The notes beneath the pieces are model-generated. The model worked only from the letters and a program-made list of their open reading frames with translations, was not told the origin of the DNA and searched no databases. This document shows, piece by piece, positions 1 to 8,822 of a stretch of DNA of 64,000 bases. Location: assembly GCA_965660145.1 (NCBI GenBank), contig CBFHYX010000019.1, positions 23,029-87,028 on the forward strand, written 5' to 3'. A program made the translations under genes and the position numbers. This DNA is from JABURQ01 sp029243145. GTDB lineage: Bacteria > Planctomycetota > Planctomycetia > Planctomycetales > Planctomycetaceae. Each line of letters starts with the position of its first letter. Position 1 is the first letter of the stretch.

Positions 1-1
1 G

Positions 2-1426
2 GAACGTGACAAAGATGGCTATTTCTACACAGCCTCCGGCAATCAGGGGTTGGTCCGCATCTCGCCTGATGGAGAAACCGCCGACGTGATCGCGACCGGC
101 TTCCGCAATCCCGATGGTCTCGGGCTCTTGCCCGATGGCACGGTGACGGTCCCGTGTTCGGAAGGAGAATGGACCCCCGCCTCGATGATCTGTGCTGTGA
201 AACCAAACCCGAAATCGATCCCTCATTTCGGCTATCGTGGTTTGAAGAATGATCAACCCCCAGCACTCCCTCTCGTCTATCTTCCCCGAGGACTCGATAA
301 TTCGTCCGGCGGTCAAACTTATGTCGACAGCCAGAAATGGGGACCACTCAACGGTCAACTGCTCCATTTTTCGTTCGGCATGGGCCGACAGTTTCTTGTT
401 TTACGCGACGAAGTGGAGGGACAACCCCAAGGTGCCGTCGTTCCTCTGCCGGGAGAATTTTTGTCTGGCGCCCATCGTGGACGCTTCCGCAAACAGGACG
501 GTCATCTCTATGTGACCGGCATGGATGGTTGGGTCTCGTTCACTCCCGATGACGGTTGTTTTCAACGAGTCCGATTCACTGGCCAGAAGACACAAATGCC
601 GGTCGGCTTTCACGTTCATGAGAACGGAATTTTGATCGAGTTTTCCGAACCGCTCGATGTCTCGGTAACCAATCATCCCCGCAATCATTTTGCGCAAGTC
701 TGGAACTATCGATTCTCTCCCGGCTATGGTTCACCGGAACTTTCTCCCAGCCATCCCAACACACCGGGACATGATCCCTTATGGATCCAGAAGGCCAATA
801 TCGCCGTCAACCCCCGCACGCTATTTCTCGAAATTCCCGATCTGCAACCGGTCAGTCAGTTACATTTGAGCTTGAAAGTGAATGAAGGGCCACCAATTGA
901 CATGTTCTTGACGGTTCACAAGTTGGACTCTGAATTCACTCAACACTCAGACTACATCTACCGCGAGAAGACACTTCTGCCGCACCCGATTTTGTCTGAT
1001 CTGTCGTTGATCAAAAATCGTGTCCCCAACAAATGGCAAAAACCGATCGAACAAGCACGCGAAATTCGCTTGAGGACTGCCACCAATCTCAGTTACCAAC
1101 AAAAGAGCATCACTGTTAAAGCGGGTGAGCCGATCAAATTCACGTTGGTAAATCCCGATGTCGTGCCGCACAACTGGGTGTTGATCAAACCGGGACAACT
1201 GGCGACCGTCGGTGACATCGCCAACAAGCAAATTGCGGACCCCGAATCGGCAGCCCGGCAATACATCCCGGTCAGCGACGACATCTTAGCCGCGACTGAC
1301 ATCGTCATGCCGAGCAAAGAATTCTCGATCTTCTTCACCGCCCCCGACAAACCGGGCCGCTATCCGTATCTGTGTACGTTCCCCGGCCACTGGATGGTGA
1401 TGAACGGCGAACTGATCGTGGAATGA
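2..1426 (+). CDS. β-propeller protein with C-terminal azurin-like copper domain (5' end cut off by window edge)
   Basis: The frame is open from base 2, so the true start lies left of the window; 474 residues are visible. The N-terminal part (GFRNPDGLGLLPDG, FGYRG) resembles the sorbosone-dehydrogenase/NHL-like β-propellers of large planctomycete secreted proteins. The last ~120 residues look like a cupredoxin: a β-rich stretch with PHNW (first His), then CTFPGHWMVM (Cys, His, Met), the type 1 copper ligand set of azurin. Such fusions are thought to act in periplasmic electron transfer or sugar oxidation. The substrate is unknown. The copper site is well supported, while the propeller identity is weaker because its beginning is missing. 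Confidence 0.72.
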   Translation, partial: ERDKDGYFYTASGNQGLVRISPDGETADVIATGFRNPDGLGLLPDGTVTVPCSEGEWTPASMICAVKPNPKSIPHFGYRGLKNDQPPALPLVYLPRGLDNSSGGQTYVDSQKWGPLNGQLLHFSFGMGRQFLVLRDEVEGQPQGAVVPLPGEFLSGAHRGRFRKQDGHLYVTGMDGWVSFTPDDGCFQRVRFTGQKTQMPVGFHVHENGILIEFSEPLDVSVTNHPRNHFAQVWNYRFSPGYGSPELSPSHPNTPGHDPLWIQKANIAVNPRTLFLEIPDLQPVSQLHLSLKVNEGPPIDMFLTVHKLDSEFTQHSDYIYREKTLLPHPILSDLSLIKNRVPNKWQKPIEQAREIRLRTATNLSYQQKSITVKAGEPIKFTLVNPDVVPHNWVLIKPGQLATVGDIANKQIADPESAARQYIPVSDDILAATDIVMPSKEFSIFFTAPDKPGRYPYLCTFPGHWMVMNGELIVE

Positions 1427-1440
1427 TTTACTTTGAATGA

Positions 1441-1522
1441 GTCTCACGCAGCGGCGCTGCGGCGCGGAGAAAAGTTCCAGAATCGTATCTCTTCGCTGCG
1501 TCGCCGCGCCTCTGCGTGATCA
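1441..1522. repeat. Direct repeat flanking the GxxExxY gene (copy 1)
   Basis: A GC-rich unit beginning GTCTCACGCAGCGGCG and ending CGCCTCTGCGTGATCA. It matches the unit at 2006-2080 in the same orientation, including a shared middle section (CCAGA, ATCGTATC, CTTCGCTGCGTCGCCGCGCC). The two ends of each unit are also imperfect inverted copies of one another (TCACGCAG against CTCTGCGTGA). Shorter relatives occur at 49166-49200 and 50890-50925. Confidence 0.75.
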
Positions 1523-1546
1523 TTGACTCAATACACAGAAAACGAT

Positions 1547-1936
1547 TCAGTCCTCAGTTTCTAACCCATTCACAATTCTTGAGATCCCGTCTTTCATCAA
1601 CTCGGTTCCAAAGTTGATCAGATACCCCAAGCGAAAATCCAACAACTTCAAGTAGGTCAATACTTGTTTCGCGTGGACTCGACTTACCGACTCAATCGAC
1701 TTCAATTCGACGATCACGCTGTTTTCGATAATGAGATCGGCTCGAAATCCCTCTTCAAAACTCAATCCTTTGTAGGCAATCGGGACAGGAACCTGTCTCT
1801 GTACTATGAACCCTTTCTTTTTGAGTTCTTCAGCCAGGACAATTTCGTAAACCGATTCCAGTAAACCGGGACCAAGTTCGCGATGGATCTCGAAGGTGAC
1901 ATCAAGAATTTTCGTTCCAATATCATTTTCATGCAT
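1547..1936 (-). CDS. GxxExxY family protein (PD-(D/E)XK-like fold)
   Basis: A 129-residue protein with the family signature GPGLLESVYE near the N-terminus and a nuclease-like core with FRADLIIEN, VIVELKSIE and a late YLKLLDFRLGYLINFG. D-x(n)-E-x-K is the usual PD-(D/E)XK metal-binding arrangement, so nuclease-like chemistry is possible, but the biological role of the family is not established. The start at 1936 is preferred because GGAGAG lies about eight bases upstream; an upstream in-frame codon has no such site. The gene stands alone between two copies of a GC-rich direct repeat, an association that suggests a mobile or repeat-linked unit. Confidence 0.85.
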   Translation of the reverse strand: MHENDIGTKILDVTFEIHRELGPGLLESVYEIVLAEELKKKGFIVQRQVPVPIAYKGLSFEEGFRADLIIENSVIVELKSIESVSRVHAKQVLTYLKLLDFRLGYLINFGTELMKDGISRIVNGLETED

Positions 1937-2005
1937 AGCAGATTCTCTCCACGACAACAGAAGTGATCTAGCGTACAGATATCAGCCTTGAAGTCAAATC
2001 ATTTA

Positions 2006-2080
2006 GTCTCACGCGGCGGCGCAGAGAAAAACTCCAGAGATCGTATCGCTTCGCTGCGTCGCCGCGCCGCTGCGTGATCA
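2006..2080. repeat. Direct repeat flanking the GxxExxY gene (copy 2)
   Basis: Same orientation and order as 1441-1522 but a few bases shorter in the first arm. It begins GTCTCACGCGGCGGCG and ends CCGCTGCGTGATCA. It lies in the upstream region of the GxxExxY gene, while copy 1 lies downstream. Confidence 0.75.
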
Positions 2081-2107
2081 ACTAATAATGAGAGATCGAA
2101 GAAGCGT

Positions 2108-3343
2108 TTACACCCGTTCTTCGCTCCACTGCTTGCACAATTCGATCACGACTTTGAGGCAATCTTCCAGCTCCTCCAAGCTCGTCCATTCTAAAGGACA
2201 GTGAGGGTTATGCTGACCGCTGGAGATGTTGGGCGTTGGCAAGCCGGCGACTGTTAAGAGTGAGCCATCAGTTCCCCCGCGAATCACGTCAAGCCGAAGT
2301 TTCAATCCAGCAGCCTGAGTGGCGGCAATCGCTTTCTCGACAGCCCGCGGTTCTTTCTCCAAGCCGTCTCGCATATTGCGGTATTGATTTTTGATTTCGA
2401 TCTGAATGTTGGCTTTCGGAAACTCTCGACGCAACGGCTCGGCGATTTGTTCCAGAAGTTCTGCTTGCTTGATCAGGTTTTCCGTCTCGAAATCTCGCAG
2501 GATGAGTCGCGCAGAAGCCTTCGCCACGCCACCCTCAACATGATAAGGATGAATGAAACCGTCCCGACCTTCCGAAACTTCGGGAGCAAGATGATCGCCG
2601 GGTAACTCAGCCAAAAATCGACCGAGAATACGGATCGCATTGACCATCGCATCTTTACCGACGGAGGGATGCGTATTGATGCCGTCCACAGTCACGACCG
2701 CCTGATCGGCAGAAAATGTTTCGGTATCCACACGACCTCGGCCATCACTATCCAGTGTATAGCCACACACGGCACCAACATCGTCGAGGTCCAGATGTTC
2801 GATTCCTCGTCCAATCTCTTCGTCGCAGGTAAAGACGAATCGGATGGGGCCGTGGGGAATGTCAGGATTCTGCCCAAGATGTTCAGCCAACGCCATCATG
2901 ATGGCAACGCCTGATTTGTCATCGGAACCGAGAAGAGTCGTGCCGTCGGTGGTGATGATGGTCCCGCCGACCAAACCTTTCAGATCGGGATTCTCTTCTA
3001 CGCGAATCACTTTTGAGGGTTCGGCAGGTAAGGCAATGTCTTGACCGTTGTAGTTCTCGTGCAGAATCGGATTCACATTTTTTCCCGAGCATTCGGGAGA
3101 GGTATCGACATGTGCTACCAGCGCAATCGTCGGCGTATCATGATCAACATTGGACGGGATCGTCGCGAGCACCGTCCCGACGTCACTCATCGAAATGTCG
3201 GCAAGATTTAACTCACGACATTCTTGTTCCAACAGGCGACAAAGATCAAGTTGTTTCGCAGTGCTAGGAGACGAAGAACTGGTTTCGTCAGACTGTGTGT
3301 CCATACGGACATATCTTAAAAAGCGTTCCAGAACTGACGACAC
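2108..3343 (-). CDS. pepT: Peptidase T (tripeptide aminopeptidase, M20B)
   Basis: A cytoplasmic zinc enzyme that removes the N-terminal residue from tripeptides. The protein shows the full M20 metal-site series: VALVAHVDTSPE (His), LLGSDDKSGVA (Asp), CDEEIGRG (Glu pair), LDSDGRG (Asp) and SGQHNPHCPLEW (His). The N-terminus LERFLRYVRMDTQSDE is typical of PepT. I chose the GTG at 3343 because AGGAG sits seven bases before it, giving 411 residues; a GTG 11 codons further upstream has no comparable site. It lies 53 bases downstream of the polyketide synthase on the same strand and may be read from the same transcript, though its function suggests no link to that pathway. Confidence 0.93.
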   Translation of the reverse strand: MSSVLERFLRYVRMDTQSDETSSSSPSTAKQLDLCRLLEQECRELNLADISMSDVGTVLATIPSNVDHDTPTIALVAHVDTSPECSGKNVNPILHENYNGQDIALPAEPSKVIRVEENPDLKGLVGGTIITTDGTTLLGSDDKSGVAIMMALAEHLGQNPDIPHGPIRFVFTCDEEIGRGIEHLDLDDVGAVCGYTLDSDGRGRVDTETFSADQAVVTVDGINTHPSVGKDAMVNAIRILGRFLAELPGDHLAPEVSEGRDGFIHPYHVEGGVAKASARLILRDFETENLIKQAELLEQIAEPLRREFPKANIQIEIKNQYRNMRDGLEKEPRAVEKAIAATQAAGLKLRLDVIRGGTDGSLLTVAGLPTPNISSGQHNPHCPLEWTSLEELEDCLKVVIELCKQWSEERV

Positions 3344-3396
3344 GGTAAGGCTCCTGTTCGGCGGGACTTTTCCCACTCAGTGCTCAAATCCACAAC

Positions 3397-4539
3397 TCAA
3401 ATCCACAAGGCCGCTTCGGCAGTGATTCCGGGACCAAACCCCAGCATCACACACGGCGATTCCGCCTGCATTTCTTGCAGTCGCTGCATAATGAACAGTA
3501 CCGTTGGTGAAGACATATTTCCACACTCTTCGAGAACACTGCGTGAGGCGATCATCTGCTGATCGGTCAGTTCGAGCGATTCTTGGCAGGCGTCCAGTAT
3601 CCGTGGGCCTCCCGGATGAACGATCCAAGATTTCACATCTTCGATAGCAAGACCTTGTTCGCCGAGCCAGCAGTCTAGCCAGGGTCGCAATTCCTGCTTG
3701 ATCAAGCCGGGCAGTTGAGACGAAAGGCTCATTTGAAATCCGTGATTGCCAATCTTCCAGCTCATCAAATCTTCCGAATCGGGGAAGACATGGGAATTGT
3801 TGGCCATCAACAACCAATCCCCCGGCACGGCTTCTGAAAGATCGCGTGCCCGCACGACCATCGCCGCACAACCATCGGCGAAGAGAGAATTTGCCACCAC
3901 CTGTTCGTTATTCCAACCATACTGCTGATGGAGCGAACAGAGTTCTGTCGCACATAACATCACACAGGCATCCGGTTCGGAATCGAGAAACGATTTCATG
4001 ACCCTCAAGCCGTTGAGCGCTCCGTGACAGCCCATAAAACCGAGGTGTGTTCGACCAAGATTTCGATTGAGTTGCAAGTCGTTAATTAAGCCGATGTCAA
4101 ATCCGGGAGCTGCAAATCCCGTGCAACTCACGGTGACCAAGTGAGTCACTTCTTCGGGGTCAACCCCCGCCTGTTGCAAACTGGCCGACGCTGTCTGGCA
4201 CGCCAACTCTCGAGCCTCGACTTCATAGACCTTCATCCGGTCCGCAATCGAAGGACCACCATCGGTCAGCGATTGAATCGGGGGATAAAAGGATTGCACG
4301 GCGGGATTCTCACCGGACGAAGAATCGACCACAACACTATGTCGCTGCGAAACTCCGGCACGCCGATACAGAACGGGGATCAATCGCCGCTTTTCACTCG
4401 ATTCATCTACGATGCTCATCGCCATCTCGGTCGCATCGGCTTGATCAATGTGATGCGGAGGTAGCTTTGTTGCCAGGCTTCGCAGATAAGGCGATTGACT
4501 GTGCATCGGAGATGTTTTTGTGGGGCTGATTTGGCTCAT
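3397..4539 (-). CDS. Type III polyketide synthase (chalcone/stilbene synthase family)
   Basis: A homodimeric ketosynthase that condenses malonyl-CoA units onto an acyl starter without an acyl carrier protein. The 380-residue length and all three catalytic residues fit: Cys139 in VSCTGF, His308 in WIVHPGGPRI and Asn341 in GNMSSPTVLF. A GFGPGITAE loop near the C-terminus is also typical. It is the last gene of a three-gene run (methyltransferase, FAD oxidoreductase, synthase). The start at 4539 overlaps the end of the oxidoreductase gene by 95 bases and has only a weak ribosome site; ATG at 4506 is possible. The product cannot be read from sequence, but an alkylpyrone or alkylresorcinol-type compound is a reasonable guess given the tailoring genes. 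Confidence 0.92.
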   Translation of the reverse strand: MSQISPTKTSPMHSQSPYLRSLATKLPPHHIDQADATEMAMSIVDESSEKRRLIPVLYRRAGVSQRHSVVVDSSSGENPAVQSFYPPIQSLTDGGPSIADRMKVYEVEARELACQTASASLQQAGVDPEEVTHLVTVSCTGFAAPGFDIGLINDLQLNRNLGRTHLGFMGCHGALNGLRVMKSFLDSEPDACVMLCATELCSLHQQYGWNNEQVVANSLFADGCAAMVVRARDLSEAVPGDWLLMANNSHVFPDSEDLMSWKIGNHGFQMSLSSQLPGLIKQELRPWLDCWLGEQGLAIEDVKSWIVHPGGPRILDACQESLELTDQQMIASRSVLEECGNMSSPTVLFIMQRLQEMQAESPCVMLGFGPGITAEAALWI

Positions 4540-5668
4540 AAAGCTGACTCACTATCCAACCGGGAACAGCCGGGACAAGTCGTCCCAACAACATTCCAGC
4601 CGAGACTAATTTTGGTTTCCGAAGAAAGGAAGAGAGACGACGGCACCAGATGTGTCGTTCTGCTCGCAACTTTTCGACGGTTCGCGTCCAAGAAGTTTCA
4701 TACTCAGATTCAGTCACGGACGGATTCAACAAAAGTTCCGCTGCTGAAAGTCCCATCTCGACGGCCCACGCCATGCCTTCCCCCGTGAATGGTTCAACAT
4801 AACCGGTCGCGTCACCCATTAGTAAGACAGATCCCGCTGCAAATCGAGACCGACGTCGCGACAACAAGGGAGCACCATGCCATTCTGAGTCGTGGAATCC
4901 CTCGGGAACAGCACTTCCCGCTTCTTTCAGTACCATCGTCAATAATTCACTATTAGACGAAGACTGTTTGCGAGCTTGGGGGGAAATCGCTGAAGAATAA
5001 TTGATGGACCCATCTTCCAAAACGACACTACCGATATAACCCAACTTTCCGGTTGCCATTTCAATGGTTCCCCGGTCAATTCCTGGATTCGCTTCCGGTG
5101 GAAGATGTGCACTCATTCCGAAATACGAATGCTCCTCGACCGTGGTCGAAAATTCGTCTCGCAACTTTAATGCTGAACCAGACAACCCGTCGGCAACAAG
5201 CACCGAAGCTCCTTCAATCACCTGCACGTCTCCCTCCGAATCCGTCAACTCGACCTGAATCGCAGAAGAGGATTCTCGTGACGGCATCACCAGAGCCGAC
5301 ATATTGTCCTGAAACTCGACTCCCGCTTCGACTGCCGCTTCGACCAGAATCATGTCCATCTTCTGGCGAGAGATCACAATTCCCCCCGGCATGGGAATGT
5401 TCAATTCCCGTCCACGGGATCGCAGTCGAAACTGATCAACTGGTATCGCCCCCGCATCAAGCAACCGGGAGGACAAATCGAGTTGATCGAGAGTGTTCAA
5501 GGCATTGGGATTCAGACAACAACCGCAGACCTTAAATCGGGGGAAGGCTTTTTTCTCGACCAACAAGACGCGACGACCGGCTCGTGCCAAACGAATCGCG
5601 GCGACCGAACCTGCCGGACCTGCGCCGATGACAATCGTATCCCAGGATGTCGAAGAGAAAGAGTTCAT
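4445..5668 (-). CDS. FAD-dependent oxidoreductase, geranylgeranyl-reductase/monooxygenase type
   Basis: A flavoprotein of 407 residues with an N-terminal dinucleotide-binding motif (VIGAGPAGS) and a second FAD contact GDATGYVEPFTGEGMAWA near residue 290, as in the geranylgeranyl reductase / p-hydroxybenzoate hydroxylase family. A cysteine-rich KVCGCCLNP follows the first motif, a feature seen in the reductase branch. The ATG at 5668 is chosen because AGAGGA lies six bases upstream and because it overlaps the methyltransferase stop in ATGA, implying translational coupling. Position before a type III polyketide synthase suggests it oxidises or reduces that polyketide. The substrate is inferred, not shown. 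Confidence 0.85.
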   Translation of the reverse strand: MNSFSSTSWDTIVIGAGPAGSVAAIRLARAGRRVLLVEKKAFPRFKVCGCCLNPNALNTLDQLDLSSRLLDAGAIPVDQFRLRSRGRELNIPMPGGIVISRQKMDMILVEAAVEAGVEFQDNMSALVMPSRESSSAIQVELTDSEGDVQVIEGASVLVADGLSGSALKLRDEFSTTVEEHSYFGMSAHLPPEANPGIDRGTIEMATGKLGYIGSVVLEDGSINYSSAISPQARKQSSSNSELLTMVLKEAGSAVPEGFHDSEWHGAPLLSRRRSRFAAGSVLLMGDATGYVEPFTGEGMAWAVEMGLSAAELLLNPSVTESEYETSWTRTVEKLRAERHIWCRRLSSFLRKPKLVSAGMLLGRLVPAVPGWIVSQLYEPNQPHKNISDAQSIALSAKPGNKATSASH

Positions 5669-6378
5669 GCACCGTCCTCTTCGCTTCTGCTCCACTCCAT
5701 GAGAAATCGTTGCGGCCAATGCATCGTGAATTTGGGGGAATGCAGTCCTGCCTGCTCCGCCAAGCGTTTCACTTCCTCGATCCGAAAGGCGGCCTTCACC
5801 GATTGCGGACCATCAAAATGAACGATGGGGGATCGAGACAATAAATGGCATCCAATGGTTGCCATGATGTAACCCCATTGCGAACGGCGGAGATCGTTGA
5901 CCAGAACGGAATGTCGCGTGGCTTGAGCTTGCTTCTGTAAGAAATGCTCTGCTTCGTCTTCAGTCAGGTGATGTAAAAACAATGACGAATAAAGAATGTC
6001 GTAATCTGTCGGGAGATCACCTTCGAGAATATTAAGTTGATGAAATTCCAATTGATCGAGCCCCGCAGTTTGCGATTCCTCGCGTGCATATTCCAATGCG
6101 GTCTCACTAATATCGGCTCCATGAATGGTGACCGGCAACGACGAGCTCTGGGCTTTCAACGCCAAACCACGTGTAACGTCGCCACCTCCACACGCCAAGT
6201 CGAGAACGCGAATCGGACGACCGAGCTTTTGGGCGACCCGTTCAATGGCCGGCCATAAAATTCGACTGCTTCCACTAATTTTATTGATGCGCTTCAAACC
6301 CAACAGGGCAGCGCGATGATCGTCGGCCCCCAAAGCGGGGTCATCCATCAATTCGGGTTGCAGGTCGCGGTTCTCCAT
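5665..6378 (-). CDS. SAM-dependent methyltransferase of the polyketide cluster
   Basis: A class I methyltransferase with the SAM-binding motif VLDLACGGGD and later ILYSSLFLHHLTEDEAEHFL. The region MENRDLQPELMDDPALGADDHRAALLGLKRINKISGS is typical of methyltransferases that sit beside type III polyketide synthases in many bacteria. ATG at 6378 places this motif at the N-terminus (237 residues); a GTG at 6456 would add 26 residues and cannot be excluded since neither has a strong ribosome site. Its TGA overlaps the oxidoreductase ATG. It probably O- or C-methylates the polyketide product. It is the first gene of the run, and the α/β hydrolase starts divergently upstream. Confidence 0.85.
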   Translation of the reverse strand: MENRDLQPELMDDPALGADDHRAALLGLKRINKISGSSRILWPAIERVAQKLGRPIRVLDLACGGGDVTRGLALKAQSSSLPVTIHGADISETALEYAREESQTAGLDQLEFHQLNILEGDLPTDYDILYSSLFLHHLTEDEAEHFLQKQAQATRHSVLVNDLRRSQWGYIMATIGCHLLSRSPIVHFDGPQSVKAAFRIEEVKRLAEQAGLHSPKFTMHWPQRFLMEWSRSEEDGA

Positions 6379-6534
6379 CGATGCGGGCAGCTTTCCAGAA
6401 ACTTCATAGAACGGAACAATTCTCTTCAGTTTAGGAACGCAATCTCCTGCGGACACTCCACATTCCCGTCTCTACATGAAAAAACCGGTGAAAGAAGCAC
6501 TTCTGCCCCTTAAATCACCCTAATCCCCCTTATA

Positions 6535-7383
6535 ATGGAGATTCAACGAATCAAAAACTCAGAATGGACCGTCCTCTTGCCTTTGAACACAATCTCAATC
6601 AGTCACGGACAACGACAGATCTTCGACAAAGGAGACGGCAAGGTTCTCCTCTTTGTCCATGGTTTTCCACTCGATCATCGAATGTGGCGTGGGCAACTCG
6701 AAGAGTTTTCACAAAAATTCCGAGTGATAGCTCCCGATCTCTGCGGTTTCGGTAGCAGCGATTCGGTCACCAATGATGCCGTCTTGTCGATGAAACAATT
6801 CTCCGATGAATTGGTGGAAATTCTGGATGCTCTCGACATCGACGAACCTGTCTGCCTCATCGGCTTATCAATGGGAGGATATATTGCCGGACAGTTTCTC
6901 AGAGACCACCCCGAGAAATTGTGGTCTCTTGTATTGTGCGATACCCGTTCTGAATCGGATTCCGAAGTCGCCAAAGATAATCGCTACAAAACTGCACGAG
7001 TCGTGCTCGAAGCGGGCAGCAGCTCACTTGCGGAAGTCATGGGAACCAAACTCTTCGCACCTCAGACTCCCGCCTGCATTCTCGAAGAGGTCAAAACAAT
7101 GATCGCCGATGCCTCGCCTGCCGGCATCGCCGCGGCGGCACGAGGCATGGCCGAACGAGAAGCCTTCACCGACGAGCTGAAAAGTATTGCTGTACCAACT
7201 CTTGTGATGGCGGGGGAATATGATTCGATCAGTCCTCCTGATGAAATGCGAACAATGGCAGAACAGGTTCCAGATTCCGAATTCGTCGAAATCTCTAACG
7301 CCGGCCACATGTCACCCTTGGAAAACCCGCAGGAATTCAACGCCACGCTGCGGACATTTTTACAACGTGTGGAAATGGGGTAA
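6535..7383 (+). CDS. α/β-fold hydrolase
   Basis: A 282-residue cytoplasmic hydrolase. It shows the oxyanion segment FVHGFPLDHRMW, the nucleophile elbow GLSMGG, an acid in MAGEYDSISPP and the catalytic His in NAGHMSPLENP. The overall pattern matches small-substrate esterases, lactonases and haloperoxidase-like hydrolases, and nothing fixes the substrate. It is transcribed away from the polyketide operon and might share a control region with it, but that is only positional. The ATG start is weakly supported by any ribosome site; a TTG about 14 codons in is an alternative. Its stop lies three bases from the convergent end of bioA. Confidence 0.85.
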   Translation: MEIQRIKNSEWTVLLPLNTISISHGQRQIFDKGDGKVLLFVHGFPLDHRMWRGQLEEFSQKFRVIAPDLCGFGSSDSVTNDAVLSMKQFSDELVEILDALDIDEPVCLIGLSMGGYIAGQFLRDHPEKLWSLVLCDTRSESDSEVAKDNRYKTARVVLEAGSSSLAEVMGTKLFAPQTPACILEEVKTMIADASPAGIAAAARGMAEREAFTDELKSIAVPTLVMAGEYDSISPPDEMRTMAEQVPDSEFVEISNAGHMSPLENPQEFNATLRTFLQRVEMG

Positions 7384-7386
7384 CGG

Positions 7387-8736
7387 CTACTCTTCAACAA
7401 CCGCACCAATCGCGGCAAATGCTTTGTCGCATAATTCGTTGATACGCTCTACGGGCATCGCCGGAGCCGGCATCAATACGACAACGTCTCCCAGCGGTCG
7501 CAAAATAAGTCCCCGTTTGCGGGCTTCCAATGTTACTTGATGCCCGATCCGAAGCTTGGAATCGAACGGAACGGCACCATCTCGATCTTTCACCAACTCG
7601 ATCCCGACCATCAACCCGCGTTGACGAATCTCGCCGACGTGCGGATGAGCGGACAACTCGGAGAGCCGCTCGCTCAACAGCGCAGAAGTCTCGGCAACAT
7701 TGGCCAATATATTGTTGGTTTCAAACAAATCAAGTGACGCGACGCCCGCCGCACAACCAAGCGGGTTCCCGGTATAAGTGTGGCCGTGATAGAAAGTACG
7801 GCCTTCGTGTGGTTCCCCGAGGAACGCCTCGTAGATCTTGTCGGTTGTCAATGTCGCCGCCACGGGGAGATATCCTCCCGTAATGCCTTTGGCGAGACAG
7901 AGAAAATCGGGCCGCACACTTTCCTGTTCGCAGGCAAACATCGTCCCGGTTCGTCCAAACCCGACAGCCACTTCGTCGGCAATCATCAGGATGCCCCGTT
8001 TGGCGGTCTCCTCGCGGATAAACTTCAAGTAACCTTCGGGGTGTACGAGAATCCCGGCTGCTCCTTGAACGAGTGGCTCAATGACAAACGCGCTAATGCG
8101 GTCGGAATTTTCATCGAGGACACGAACGACTTCATCCCGGCAATGTTGCAGGTAACTTTCACGAGTGTGGCCTTCAGGAACCCGATACACGACCGGTGAT
8201 GGCACGCGAAGAGTTTCAAACAACAGATCCCCGTAAACCTGATGAAACAGATTGATCCCACCGACAGAGACTGAACCGACAGTGTCGCCGTGATAGGCGT
8301 GATCGAGACAGACAAACCGATTGCGTTTTTCCGAAGCGCCCGGTTTTTGGTGATGATACTGATGAGCGATCTTCAAAGCCGCTTCGACAGAAGTAGAACC
8401 ACTGTCTGAATAGAAAACCTTATTCAGACCCGCCGGTGTTTTCTCGACCAGTTTGCGGGCGAGTTCAATCGATGGGGGTGAAGACATACCCAATAGAGTC
8501 GTATGAGCAATTTGATCGAGTTGCTCTTTGACGGCGTGATCAATTTCGGGAACACGATGTCCGTGAATGTTACACCACAACGACGAAATCCCGTCGAGAT
8601 AACGGTTGCCGTCGGAGTCAATCAGATCGAAGCCGTCCCCCGAAACAATGATCGGCGCGTTCTCTTCCCGATACGCTTGCATGGGAGCAAACGGATGCCA
8701 GACGTGTTCGTTGTCCCAGTTACGGAGATTGTTCAC
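7387..8736 (-). CDS. bioA: Adenosylmethionine-8-amino-7-oxononanoate aminotransferase (biotin synthesis)
   Basis: A PLP enzyme converting KAPA to DAPA in biotin synthesis with S-adenosylmethionine as amino donor. Hallmarks are HVWHPFAPMQAY at the N-terminus, DSGSTSVEAALK, the PLP-contacting Asp in IADEVAVGFGRTG, and the Schiff-base lysine in LCLAKGITGGYLP. I start it at GTG 8736 (449 residues) because homology begins with NLRNWDNEHVWHPF. A longer ATG start at 8799 would run into a hairpin repeat that looks non-coding. No other biotin gene is next to it in this window. It ends with TAG, converging on the hydrolase gene. Confidence 0.93.
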   Translation of the reverse strand: MNNLRNWDNEHVWHPFAPMQAYREENAPIIVSGDGFDLIDSDGNRYLDGISSLWCNIHGHRVPEIDHAVKEQLDQIAHTTLLGMSSPPSIELARKLVEKTPAGLNKVFYSDSGSTSVEAALKIAHQYHHQKPGASEKRNRFVCLDHAYHGDTVGSVSVGGINLFHQVYGDLLFETLRVPSPVVYRVPEGHTRESYLQHCRDEVVRVLDENSDRISAFVIEPLVQGAAGILVHPEGYLKFIREETAKRGILMIADEVAVGFGRTGTMFACEQESVRPDFLCLAKGITGGYLPVAATLTTDKIYEAFLGEPHEGRTFYHGHTYTGNPLGCAAGVASLDLFETNNILANVAETSALLSERLSELSAHPHVGEIRQRGLMVGIELVKDRDGAVPFDSKLRIGHQVTLEARKRGLILRPLGDVVVLMPAPAMPVERINELCDKAFAAIGAVVEE

Positions 8737-8772
8737 TTTGATGCTCTGAGTCGAACAGTGGGAAGAGAAAAA

Positions 8773-8805
8773 CGTGACACGGGCAATTGTCTCGCCCATG
8801 CCACG
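8773..8805. repeat. Imperfect hairpin upstream of bioA
   Basis: The arms CGTGACACGGGC (8773-8784) and GCCCATGCCACG (8794-8805) pair at 10 of 12 positions around a nine-base loop. The element lies between the bioA start and the mdh end, next to another palindrome at 8823. It argues against the longer bioA start. Confidence 0.6.
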
Positions 8806-8822
8806 TCGTCATTTTCATATTC

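Noticed and set aside
8737..8799. Longer ATG start for bioA
   Set aside because: The added residues are encoded by an imperfect hairpin repeat and are not part of the family.
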